Origin: Crotalaria pallida
Taxonomy: Eukaryota; Streptophyta; Magnoliopsida; Fabales; Fabaceae
Direction of reading: 5' to 3'
DNA length: 64,000 bases
NCBI GenBank assembly: GCA_037953625.1
Contig: CM075651.1
Coordinates: 143,186,501-143,250,500 of the forward strand
Made by a program: the position numbers and the translations under genes. The notes below the pieces were generated by a model. That model saw nothing but the letters and a program-made list of their open reading frames with translations, was not told the DNA's origin and searched no databases. Positions 19,701 through 31,210 of the stretch are shown in pieces. How positions within the stretch are numbered: position 1 is the stretch's first letter; each line of letters starts with the position of its first letter.

Positions 19701-22700
19701 GACCATGAATTCCTTAACCAATGCATGCATTTCAGGATCTTCTTTCTCATCAGGTATTTCAGCACTTATAATGCTATCAATCTGTTCCGGGTGAAGATTT
19801 TTGTATTGAGGTTGAAGAAACAAAATAATATGCGCATGAGGCAGCCCACGCTTCTGGAACTCAATGGTATATATTGCTAAAAAAAATGAGACAAAGGAAG
19901 ATTCAATATTATTTATTAATTACGCAATCACCACTAAAGTACAACATGAGAAGATCGCAATACATACCAGCTTTCAAAGGACCAAAGATGCTTCCTTTCT
20001 TCAGGTCTTCCATGAGCACATTTAACTTCATTTTAAATATACGAACCACAATATCAGGCCTATCTTCAATTTTCAACCCATGTGCTGTTGTAAATCGAGT
20101 AAACTCTGGCCATTTAGGATTGCATGTAAATGTCAGGAATATGTCTAGATATCCAGCCCACTTACATATGGCCATTGCATCTTGATAATTTTGCATTAAA
20201 TATCGAGGCCCTCCCGTAAAGCTAGATGGCAACACAATCCTCTTCCCAACAGTAGCGCCATCTCTTTCTCCTTGGAAAACAGCATCACTTAATCCCTTAT
20301 ACAAATCCTGTAGAAGTTTCTTTTGATTAAATCTAATATATGACAATCTCCAAGCTTCAATCATAGTATATGCATCTACAACGAACTGCTGAAACAATCT
20401 TCGACCATATAAAATTATTGCATTCTCTCCATCCCTAAATTGAATTCTGAAGGCAAAATATTCTCGCAATGTCATCTTTCCATTCTTTCTGTTATCAGGA
20501 TCTGTGTGCTCCGCATGCAAGGTCGACTCAATGAACCCATCTTCACCATACACCAGGAACACTGGATAGTGCATTGGAATGTATAAGGGATGAAGTTCAT
20601 GTATTCTCTGCAATAACCCACTCTGAGTTTCCACAATGATGTCTCTATCCCCATTGTCAGCATCAACATCTCCAGGAACTAAAGCTGCGATCTCATCACA
20701 TGTTGGGAAACTATATACACCAGAATCTTTTCTTCTCTTTCTTAGCAACCGCACCTTCAGTTTCGAAACATCTTCGCCTTCTAATCGCTCTCTTGCCATT
20801 TTAAATACTTTGGCAATACGATTATGTTCATACATCATATCTTGCAAGTTTTTCACAATTTCACTATCAAGTTGATGATTAGCTGAACCATTTGACCTTG
20901 CAACACAACAAAATTTATAAACAATTCATTATTAACACAGGACGATAACACTTTGTACAGAACAACAACTCTTAACACAACAAATAAATGTAATACCTCA
21001 ATGACTGCATCCTATTATCTACCTCATTATGAGTGTCATAAATGTACAGTTGAGCATATCGGGGATTTTGTCCTTCGGGAGGAATAAGACTTCCAATCCT
21101 GTGATGGTTCTGCCCACATAAACGAAACACATAGCGACCACCACCATTATTTATGCTCCCATCAACTTTGCCACCCATTGACGTAAATGAGAACATTGTG
21201 TTGTATGCACGAATATTCTCCTGAAAATGTTTAGCTTTCACATCTTCCTTATCTGTCATTAGTTTGAATAAATATTCTGGAGGCCTTGGCAGCAATGGCA
21301 CCTTCACTTTTCCTTTAGAACAACATTTATTAGTAATTGGTCTGTCATTTTTTCTCTTCGGGCGAATTCTTTCCAACAGCCAAAATCGTGCACCACAAAA
21401 TTCACACACATGATCTGCATCTCCAACATCGAAATACCCTTTATTTCCAGTGCTCACCTCCGTCTCCCCAAACTCGTCATCTGCAAACACAATTACAACT
21501 TATTTCATAACCAAACACCAACAAAATAGTAAAGCATTCAGTAAACACCAATACAAAAACAGGAAAAAAAAACATACCAGATACTTCAGAATCATCATAA
21601 GCAATTTCTTCATCACTTGTCGCATTGTCATGATTAGAAAGTGTGTTTCCAGCATTAGCAGATTCTACCAATGGCTGCACATTCATTCTTGAAGATAACA
21701 TTTTCACATTTGCTACATCAGGAGAACCAAACCGTCCTTCAAAAGTAGACGATAACTCCCTTACAACTCTGGAACCACAGGGAACATGAGGTCTCCTCAA
21801 CATCACATTTCTGTTTGACCCAGAAGTTCCACCCTCTTCAAACACAGGTGTCGAGCTATTACAATCCAGACTGTTTTTTCGAGAGACATTCCTATTTCTC
21901 ACAACGGGAGTTGTTACCTCTGAAACTTGGGTATTATTTTCAGGCATATTAGATTTCGATGCACTATAGCTCGATAGACCTGTCAATCTATGCCTGCCAG
22001 GCTGAAGACTTCTAAACTGATTTGAGCCTCTCAATCCAACCAAATTTGTAACATCATTTAAAGGAGTTCTAGGAGTGAAACCACTGCTAGCTTTGCTTGA
22101 CTTAGAATGATGTGTATTTCTTTCACCAACATTAGCTGAATTCTCTGACGAATTTACAAAAGTGGAATGGACCAAATGCTGCTCAACAGATTTAGGCCCA
22201 TTAAGTGCAGCTTGCATGACTGCCATCCTCTTTCTCATTATTTCACACCAATTAGAACCATTTGTATTACTCTTTGCGCCTTCAGTTAAAAAATTGGCAA
22301 GACCTTTTACAAAAAATACGTTTATCATCATATGTTGAGCAATTTTTGCTTATTTTCAGCACTGAATGCATAATTGGAATTTGGAATAACACAACATACC
22401 AGATTTCCCAAAGTCCTTCGCAACAATCACCTCCCCCTCATCCAGTATTAAATCAGATTTTTTATACCTCGAATTCTTATTCTTGGCTGCAGGAAATTTG
22501 TTTTCAAAACCAAATTATTAAGCATAAGAGCAAAAACCAAATAAATACACCAAAGATTTAATACCAAATTAATAACTTTCACCAAATACCAAATAAACAC
22601 ACCAAACACGTTTAAAACGCTATTACTTAAATTCTTACATTGAACACATAAACCATCTTCAACCCCAGCTGAACTGAAACTCCTCTTCTTCGTTGCAGCC

Positions 22701-22957
22701 AATGACACGGAACCTCCACAGCCATCCTTTTCAGCATGTCGAGCCAGCACATTCCTCTCCTCAGGCACACCTAACAAAATTTATTGGTTATGACAAAATA
22801 ACTTGACGTAGACGAACCACAAAACATATCAACACTCAATAAAGCTCAACGTACATCCGGCATAAAATTGTTGCTCAGGAACAACATCCACCTCAACCAA
22901 ACTTCGGGCTCTCTTCTGCCTTCCAACTTTCTTCTCTTCAACAATCCTCGCCTCCAT
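16750..22957 (-). CDS. Helitron Rep-helicase (HUH rolling-circle initiator fused to PIF1-like helicase)
   Basis: Nine exons with GT-AG borders and matching phases: 22957-22855, 22770-22639, 22486-22400, 22303-21578, 21480-20997, 20896-19968, 19876-18662, 18551-18279 and 18140-16750; 5340 nt, 1779 residues, stop TGA. Residues 1 to about 380 are a poorly conserved, Ser/Asn-rich N-terminus. A Cys-rich zinc-finger-like region (CEFCGARFW) follows, then the Helitron N domain. The Rep nuclease has the HUH motif HAH at 834-836 and paired tyrosines Y969 and Y973 (KYLFKYISKGND) for strand nicking and transfer. The C-terminal SF1 helicase has Walker A GYGGTGKT at 1324-1331 and Walker B WDEAP with D1404/E1405, and ends with the TINKSQGQ and YVAISRV motifs. 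No break was found, so the gene may be functional. Transcription probably starts below the TATA box at 23.47 kb. Confidence 0.93.
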
Positions 22958-23470
22958 TGTTGTTGCATTAAACACACAGAAGACAAAAAAAAAACAAAGT
23001 GATAACAAATTTGCTACACTAAGTTTAGCAACAACTACTACCCCTGTAACATCACATATCTGGTTAGCAAAAAAATAACCCATACCTATATAAACAAAAA
23101 TAAAACTGAATGCAATAGCAAACAACATTTCTTGTAAACAAACCCCCACATCCACAAAACTAAAAGAGCAAATATGGCTGGATAAAACCAAAATATTAAA
23201 GTTTTTAGTATGACCAACACAAATTAATATATTATATTCGACCAACATATGCATGATGTAAGAATAATACCACACAGCTATTGGGAGGCGGTAACCACTG
23301 CTGTTAGGAGGCGGTAACCTCAAAACCCACATATATCAAGTACATTAAAGCATCATAACAGCCGCTCCAGCAAAACCGGCAACGTGAACCTACCAAAAAT
23401 AAAAACCTGATATCGAGCTAAAGATGAAGCTTGGATTGAAGCTGGATTGATTGGAAATATGTTACACGAT

Positions 23471-23477
23471 TTATATA
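23471..23477 (-). promoter_or_regulatory. TATA box for the Rep-helicase gene
   Basis: TATATAA on the minus strand, about 515 bases upstream of the start codon, directly downstream of a 27-bp tandem repeat. Position and sequence are plausible; not proven. Confidence 0.5.
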
Positions 23478-23534
23478 ACCCCAATGTCCGAAACCCAGCT
23501 GAGATGGAACCCCAATGTCCGAAACCCAGCTGAG
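23477..23534. repeat. 27-bp tandem direct repeat beside the Rep-helicase TATA box
   Basis: Two identical 27-bp copies (23477-23503 and 23508-23534, period 31) containing CCAATGTCCGAAACCCAGC. Possible duplicated promoter element. Confidence 0.85.
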
Positions 23535-23754
23535 GGAAGTTAATGAAACAGGGACCGCTATTTTGGGAAAGAGAGAGAGTAAATGTTCATCGAATGAGAG
23601 AGAGGGAAAAATGAAGGTTGGAGGCAAACTTGCTGAGCACACCTTATTCCCCCATGCGAGCTGCACGTGATGATAATTAATCTATCTTTGTACGTGGGCC
23701 CCATCCGTAAATTTCGTTTTGGAGGGAAACACCGAACGAAATCACCGCATAATT

Positions 23755-23756
<2 letters not shown>

Positions 23757-23791
<35 letters not shown>
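23757..23791. repeat. (TAA)n microsatellite near the Helitron 5' end
   Basis: About 11-12 tandem AAT/TAA units. Confidence 0.95.
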
Positions 23792-23800
23792 GTGACTAGA

Positions 23801-24707
23801 ATTGGCTAAAATAAAAAATATATTGCAGCAATTATATTCACTGTGCAGAGCCAACATTTATTTATTCTTTAAAAAAATTATAAAAATGAAAAAAAAATTA
23901 TCATAATGATGCCTTGTAATAAAAAACCAATGGAGTGACAGATAATATGGAACGGAGGGAGTAATATTTTATTAAAACGAAAGGAGTAAAAATGAGAAAA
24001 AAATTTATCAAAATGATGTCTTGTAATAAATGTTTTATTAAAATTATTTCTATCATTATTATTTAAATTCTAAAAATATTAAATAAATAAAAACATTTAT
24101 AAAAAATAATTAATATCATTAAAAATTAAAATAAAAACTTACTGCATGGTAAAAAAAATTCAATAAACCCATTATTCAGTGCTTTAAAAACAGTGAAAGT
24201 ACAAACCGGAGTATTATACTTTATGGGTCCTTATTATTGGTCGCATTTTAGAAGATTTTTTTGTCTTAGTTATAGTTATTTTATATTTTTTATGTATCAT
24301 TTATTGTTTTTTCTTTTTTTTTTGCCCTTATTAAATGTTTTGATTATCTATGAGTTTTTGTTGTTCATTAAAGAGTATGAATTTTTCAAAAAAAAATTGA
24401 GAAGATAAAATTGTAATGTTACAATATATTATCATAAAACTAACTATTTTTTCCATATGTGAAATTTTAGCATTTGTATCATGTTTCATAAGTCTTGTTC
24501 TTTTATAAATCCAATACATAATTAATGCTATATTTCCAAACACATCCCTATTTATTACATTATATTTTTCACTTCCAATATCTTTCTCTCTATTCAATAA
24601 TGATTATATAGAAAAATACAACAAAACATTACACGGAGTATCATTTAACCATTTGTTAAAACTCGTGCATGACCTTAAAACACATCAATGGAATACTAAT
24701 AAAGATA
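23801..24707. other. AT-rich intergenic DNA with MITE remnant and short direct repeat
   Basis: A Stowaway right end (ACGGAGGGAG before TA) lies at about 23952-23961. A roughly 42-bp segment containing ATGATG.CTTGTAATAAA occurs on both sides of it (about 23885-23926 and 23991-24032). No gene seen. Confidence 0.5.
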
Positions 24708-24978
24708 CTCCCTCCGTTCCAATTTAACTGTCACTTTAACAATTTCACACAGATTAAGAAAGTCATTTAATATTTCAATTTTCAAGAGAATTATTAAATA
24801 ACTTTACTATAATACTCTCAAAGTACATTAATTATCACCCATTTCACATATTTCAACACATTAAATGCAAGGTTAAAGGTGGAAAAAAATCAATTAATAC
24901 ATCATGGAATTCCTAAAGCGACAAATAATTTGAAACAAGTTAAAAATGCTAAAGTGACATATAATATGAGGGAAGGAG
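24708..24978. mobile_element. Stowaway MITE
   Basis: TA on both sides, start CTCCCTCCGTTCCAATTTAA and degenerate inverse end ATATGAGGGAAGGAG; 271 bp, AT-rich interior. Confidence 0.82.
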
Positions 24979-25237
24979 TAGGAGGGAATAATATTTTTTG
25001 ATTCCTTTATCTGAACAAAATGAACCGAGGAAGGAAACGTAGACATAGAGGGCATGTGCAGGGGCGTGAATGCGTGATTACCGAATGGATAGTTGTCTCA
25101 CGCGGCGAACAATTTCACGTTGCCAAGTGCAATATCCGCGCAGATGGTTTTTAGTGCCTTTGACTTAATACAGGACGAATAATCAGCGTAGTCATGAGTT
25201 GTGTTTTTTAAGATGAGTTTTTTAAGGTGAATTTTTT

Positions 25238-25775
25238 TACTACCTCCATCTTTAAATAGTACTACCATCTAAGGTCCTCTTGGAAGATTTCACGTTCATT
25301 AAGAAAGTGGAATAATTTAGTTAATTGTATTTGAAATGTGAACTTTTGATATGTATTTTCAAAATTACCCCTATTAATATTATTGAGAATCTAAAAAGTG
25401 TTAAATAAATAGGGGTGTTTGTGGAAAAAATAATTAATGCTCATTGAAAATTGGTAAAAGACCTTATAAATAGGGAAAAAATAAAAGTGTTAAGAATGTC
25501 TTATAATTAGGGACGGGGGGAGTATAAAATATTTTTGATACTTTTATTTTGTTTTTATTTATAAGATCTTTTACCAATTTTCAATGAACATTAATTATTT
25601 TTTTCACAAACATCTCTATTTATTTAGCATTTTTTAGATTCTCAATAATATTAATACGGATAATTTGGAAAAAATATATCGAAAGTCCACATTTCCAATA
25701 CAATTAACTAAAGTATTAACCTTATTAATGGAGTGAAATCTCCCAAAGGGCTCTTAAATATAGGGACGAAGGGAG
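25238..25775. mobile_element. Fold-back MITE-like element
   Basis: The halves 25270-25500 and 25550-25770 are long inverted copies of each other, for example AAATTGGTAAAAGA versus TCTTTTACCAATTT. Stowaway-like termini lie at the outside (CTACCTCCATC... and ...GGGACGAAGGGAG) and a further terminus, AGGGACGGGGGGAG, lies in the centre. Either one large hairpin element or two related MITEs head to head. Confidence 0.65.
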
Positions 25776-25857
25776 TATTTATAAAGAATTGAACTTGAAA
25801 TCTTATTTAAGTGAAATCGAGTTGCTTATCACTCATCTCAACTTATGTTAGTTAAAA

Positions 25858-26199
25858 GGCTAAATTACGTAATTGGTCCCTTACATTTTTTTAATCATAT
25901 TGACCCCTCGCGTTTTTTTTACTATCAATTTGGTCTATGAATCATTGTTCATCTTATGTGGATCAATAAAATTCATACCACGTGTTTGGAACCAAAAAAA
26001 ATTTCATACCACGTGTCATTTCTCTCTGCAACATTGTAAATTTGGACCAATATGATGTTGACACGTAGAATGAACATTGACTTAAGAACCAATTTGATAG
26101 CAAAAAGAAACATGAAAGACCAATACAGTACAAAAAAAACATAAGAGACCAATTTAAAATTGAAAAATAAGGGCAAGGAACCAATTACATAATTTAGCC
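25858..26199. mobile_element. Small Mutator-like MITE, 342 bp
   Basis: Inverted ends GGCTAAATTACGTAATTGG and CCAATTACATAATTTAGCC, with TTAGTTAAAA directly before (25848-25857) and after (26200-26209). A 9-10 bp target duplication suits a Mutator-superfamily element. The ends resemble those of the element at 30640. Confidence 0.8.
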
Positions 26200-26209
26200 T
26201 TAGTTAAAA

Positions 26210-26397
26210 TTTTGATATATTAGTAATATTATATTATATCATACTTTTTTCTTGACCTTATAAAACTTTTATTTTGCCTTTTTTTTTTATAAGATCTATT
26301 ATTAATTTTCAATGACAATTAAATTTTTCTTTTCAAAAATATTCTTATTTATTTAATATTTTTAAGGGTTTCAATTATACTTACAGGGATAATGTTA

Positions 26398-26428
<31 letters not shown>

Positions 26429-26610
26429 GTTCACATTTGCAATACAAGTAACTAAATTAATCAACTTTCGTAATGGATGTGAATTTTACCAAAAGTGTCC
26501 TATATTTAGGGAGGAAGGAGTAATAATTAAGATTCACAATACTCATGCATCAACGTTACATCAACGTGTATTTTAAACCTCAACTTCATTTCAATAATGT
26601 TAATTAACTA
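26210..26610. other. AT-rich spacer with partial MITE copy
   Basis: About 26280-26520 resembles one half of the fold-back at 25550-25775, ending GGGAGGAAGGAG. A (TA)n run lies at 26397-26424. No gene. Confidence 0.5.
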
Positions 26611-26897
26611 CTCCCTCCATTTCTTATTATCTGTCCTTTTTTGGAGAGATTTTTTGTTTTTTCTTATCTGTCCTTTTGAGGATTTCAAGAGTGTAATAAA
26701 TATTATTTTCAATGTTTGCCCCTATTTAATATGTCTTGATTTATGTAAGTAATGGAGAAAAATTAATGATTATAGAAGAGAAAGGGTAAAGTGGGGGAAA
26801 AAAACATAATTAATGTACTGAAAATCTAAGTAATGATTAAATTTCTTAAAGGGTGTGTTTTGTTTGAAATATGATAAATAAATAAGAACGGGGAGAG
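26611..26897. mobile_element. Stowaway MITE
   Basis: TA flanks (26609-26610, 26898-26899), start CTCCCTCCATTTCTTATTAT and end ATAAGAACGGGGAGAG, 287 bp. Confidence 0.82.
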
Positions 26898-28716
26898 TAT
26901 TTAATTTAAAAATTATCTCAAATATTTTTTTCGATACTTTAATATGTAGTATAAATTTCCAAAAACTATATTTGCATTTAAATAATATTTAAAAATTAAA
27001 ATTTAATATTATAATAATTGAAGTTAGATAGTAATAGAAATTTAATATTATAATAATTGAAGTTAGATAGTAATAGTATCTATTTAAAATTATAAAATGC
27101 ATTAAAAAATAAGGAATACGATATCATTCAAATTCTTATAATTTAATTAACTAACACTTTCATATTTGAATATAAAATTTTTAATTATTATTAATTTATT
27201 ATTATTATGGTGATGTAGAGTAAAACGAGAAAAAATACAAAAAAAAATAAATTAAGCACACAAAGTCTTAAGGTTAGTCTTTAAAATAATAGATTTAACT
27301 TAAGATTTTTTTTACCAGATTTTGAAAAATAACAGAGTGTTATAAAAATTTTGATATTAAAACCATACCAAAATTCTGCTAAGACTTTGTTGTGAATGTC
27401 GTAAGTCATTGTCATAAACAAGTTAGGTTATATTGATAATAGTAGTATTATTAGAATTGATATTGTTTGATGTACTTTTCAAAATTGCTCATATTATCAT
27501 TAATTTTAAAAAGTATTGATTAAATATATGTGATTTTTGTTTTTTTAAAAGCATTACAGTATATATTACACATAGATGTTTGTGAAAAAAGTTTAATTAA
27601 TATTACTAAAAATTGGAAAAGTAACTTATTTTAATAAGACAAAAAAAAATCTCAATATGTGCTTATATTAAAGAACAAATGGAATAATTTATATTAATTT
27701 TTGTCTACGTTAAGGGTGTTCTCACACCTAAATATTCATTTCCAGACTAAAGTAAATTTTGTCTTTGCAACATCATACATATGAAACATCATTTCCGGAT
27801 TAATCTTTGATATATCATTATACACGAAGAAATCAATCATTAATCAACTATATTTTGATTTATATATTACAGTAGCTTTTTAAATTGGTTGACGTTTTCT
27901 CTTTCAATAATAAAAGAAAAACTAATTTTCAAATAAAGAAATCCAGATTCCAGAATTACATTATGCATTATGCATGGTATATCACTATTCACTATCACGT
28001 CTCTAAAATAAATGCAGTACATTGAACAAGGCATCAGCCTTAATCAACGGAATATATCGTGTTATTTTTAAAAAAATAAAATTAATATTGTGTTATTGAT
28101 AACGCCATGTGTATTTTATTAAAAATTATTTTACAATAATTTTTGGTATATTGCACAGCCTCCAGCCTTACAGCACACTCCAACCACCACTGCTCATTGC
28201 AAACAACACATTTGGCTGAAAAACGTTCAGCAAAGAGTTACATTGACAAACAATATAATCCTCTAATTAATTTTATTGAAAGAAGCTATTTTAAGCACGC
28301 ATGAGGTTGAAGATTTACATGCTTAAATTAATTTGAAAAAGAGCTTGCAGCATGCATGAAACTACGTCTTTCGTCTTTACCATATGATGGGTCCAAGTCC
28401 TAACTAACTTACATATAATAACAAGTTTTAGACAAAGGATGCATGGGTCATGAAAGATTTATTTAATCCACCTAATGTATTTTTTTTCAAGACAACAGAT
28501 GCAAAAGGTAGTGCTAGTGGATATTATTTTTCTCAACTATATTTTGATTTATTATAATTTTTTATATTCAATATTTTTCTGTCTTTTCAATAATGATTAC
28601 GTGGAAATACTATAGTCGAAATACCCCGAATTTTTGCATCATTTAACTATTTCTTAAAATTTGTGCATGACCTTAAAATACACTACATATAAAATGGATG
28701 GAGTAGTAAAAATGAA
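26898..28716. other. AT-rich intergenic DNA
   Basis: No gene or complete element seen. A local direct repeat of about 33 bp (AATTTAATATTATAATAATT and its continuation) lies near 26999-27070. Confidence 0.6.
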
Positions 28717-29345
28717 TTGAAAAATATATTTTTTAAGATTTTTCGTAGGATTGTTGAGGATTTCCCCTCCCCTCCTCTTTCTTATATGCTCCTGCTTGTT
28801 TTCATCTGCTGTTTCTCGAGAGAGGGAGAGATCTATCCCTCTCCTTCCTTTGGGAAAGTGTGTAGGTTTGTTTCCCCCAATTTATCTGGGTTTTGTCTTG
28901 CCTCTGTGCAAGTTGTCTTGTTTTATGTGTTTCCAGTGGAGGGATGCCTTTGGATAGTTTATACTTTCCAGATCTGATGGTCATCCCTTTTGCTCTAATA
29001 ATTGGAAGGCTACTCGTCGAGACATATCTCCCTTTGCCGACCGTTGATTTGGCTATCGTCCAACTGCTCTCTCGTTTTATATATGAGATTCCTTGTCGCT
29101 GAACCGAGCTTAGTCCCAGCATCAATGAGATTGTTATCTTGGAATTAAAGGCTATTGAATCTTCTGTTAGAGTCCAGTTTTGACAATTGCTAATGATCCA
29201 TGTCCACATTGAAGAGCCTGTTGTTACAGTGTATTTTGCTTTCCCTTTAACTATTAGTGTGAAATATCTTATACTTGTAATTGTCATGTTTGTCATTACT
29301 TATACTGTTTATGCTCTATGAATAAAATACACATTTCCCTTAAAA
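28717..29345 (+). other. GC-richer island ending in A-run, possible retroposed remnant
   Basis: Base composition rises abruptly compared with both flanks. The segment has pyrimidine-rich tracts and ends with ATGAATAAAATACAC, then CCCTTAAAAAAATT, like a polyadenylation signal and a short A-tail. Open stretches under 90 codons match nothing I recognise. A truncated LINE 3' end or a retroposed transcript would explain the shape. Confidence 0.3.
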
Positions 29346-30639
29346 AAATTAGGATTGTTGTCATGAGGCGCTATCTCATATATACTGGTAAGCCGGTTTG
29401 TTGATGTATCACGATGGTGACGAGTTCTCAGTCAAAGAACTTTGTTAGCCGAGTCATGGTATATGGAAATGGATGTGTGTCGTGTGAAAAACTGGACTTG
29501 AGAGTTGTTTCATACCTTGACCTTTACTTCACATTTATAGGGTGAAGGGTATGATGAACAATGATAGGCCGTTATGGCCTTCATTATTTGTAGGAGAATC
29601 TTAGAAGTAATGACCTCGAGACATGATGGCATTATATTGGTTACTACTTACCGAAAGCGAATGCATATGAAAATCGGCATATGTCCAAGCGAGTATATGA
29701 GAAAATCAGATTATCGACCTATCGGACAAGTGTGTTGAGCCGGTTTTCATGGGCCAAGGATTGGTGGTCAGTTACCAACAATCAACCGATGCTTATTAGA
29801 CAAGTGCTTATTGGTCCGTGAAATCGGTGCTTTTTAGTCTGTGATACTGACTACTGGTGTTTATTGGTTCGTGGAACCTATTAATAACAATTGTTTTTCT
29901 CTATTAGTAACTTTAACAAGTATCATAAATACACTTGTTAGCTAAACCCAAATAAAATTTAATATAAAAAAAAAATATCATCAATTTTTGGTATTACATA
30001 TTCGAAAGGACCAAAACATAAGGCGTGGATGTTAGCTGACACTCATAGACAAGTGTACCCGGTCGTGTGTAGTTTCAAAAGAGATAAATAAGTTTACCAA
30101 AAAAAAAAAAAAAGATAAATAAAGTTCTTTAAATAGGATTGAGCCCAAATATCATTTTGCAAATTAAACTACTATCTAGACGATGATATAGTAGTCGGAC
30201 AGTAATTCAAAGACATAAAAGAAACAACAAAAACGTGTAATTATTTTTGGTTTTTCTATGGAGCAATTTAAATGCATAATTCAAATGCATTATTCAAGAA
30301 ATTATTTAAAGGATGGCCAAGTCAAAGAAAGTATTAAGGATAAAGATAAAAAAACTCAAAATAAAATAAACGAACTTATATTTAACAACTCAATATCAAT
30401 AACAAGTGGAATCTAACAAGTTTACCAAACCCCAATAAAATGGGAAATTAACTAAACATGATAAAAATGGGAAAAAAGATAGGAAGAAATTTCATGGGTC
30501 GATGAAGAATAGATGAGCTCTCACTCCTCTTCCTCCTCCATAAAGTTCAAAGAAAAATCCTCTTATTAGGGTTACAGAGTGTGTTGATTGCTCTTCAAAA
30601 GATCCACAATTGGTTGTGCACAAAATGGTGTTTTTATAA
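29346..30639. other. Unassigned intergenic DNA
   Basis: Degenerate short motifs recur (CTTATTGGTCCGTG, TTTATTGGTTCGTG) at 29800-29875. Likely old retroelement debris, with no coding frame. The last nine bases (30631-30639) are the left target duplication of the next element. Confidence 0.5.
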
Positions 30640-31210
30640 GGCTTAATTGCATAATTGGTCCTTTATTTTATTTATTAGATTCACTTTGGTCCTTTATTTT
30701 TTTTTTGCAATTTACTGGTCCTTTATTTTTTTTAAAAGATTCAGTTTGATCCTTTTGTTAAAATAAAGTTAAATGAGAAGGAATATTCCAAGAATATTCC
30801 CCCTTCTAGGTTTAATTGCATAATTGGTCCTTTATCTTATTTATTAGATTCACTTTGGTCCTTTATCTTAATATTCCAAGAATATTTCCTCCTCTTCTTC
30901 CTCTTCCTCTGCTCTCTCCTTACAGCGGCGACAGCCACCATGGGCTCACACCCTCTTCTCTCGAAAATCATCAAATTTCTTCAAATTTCTTCAACATCCT
31001 TCAATTTTTCACTGTTTTTAAGCTTTATTTTCATTATTCCTCAAACAAATTCGTGTTTTTCGTTCTTTTTTCCTCAAAATCCGAATTCTAGGTCCCTTTT
31101 CTAAAACCTTGGTTATCAACAATGGTCTCCTCCTCTGAACCTGCTGGAAAACGTGTGAAAACACGTGCAAAACGCTTCAACAACTCCGATTAATTTCTAA
31201 AAATGGTGGC

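Larger units (their letters stand above)
8032..23800 (-). mobile_element. Large autonomous Helitron with Rep-helicase, RPA, B3-like gene and captured exons
   Basis: The 3' terminus on the minus strand is clear: hairpin (8060-8044), 8-base spacer, CTAG (8035-8032), then T. Reading leftward from high coordinates, it contains the nine-exon Rep-helicase (22957-16750), a B3-like gene (about 13782-12983), an RPA70-like gene (11475-8632) and, in antisense, a captured zinc-finger gene fragment (13932-15273). A Stowaway MITE is nested at 11965-12252. The 5' TC end was not fixed. The Rep-helicase promoter TATA lies at 23471-23477, so the end is upstream of that, probably near the (TAA)n at 23.76-23.79 kb; the right coordinate given is therefore approximate. 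At about 15.7 kb it is long but within the range known for plant autonomous Helitrons. Confidence 0.85.

Noticed and set aside
23800..23800. TC at 23800 (followed by TAGTCACC) as the exact 5' end of the large Helitron
   Set aside because: The preceding base on that strand is T, not the A expected, and the sequence after it lacks the AT-rich motif of the other Helitron starts. The end is left unresolved.
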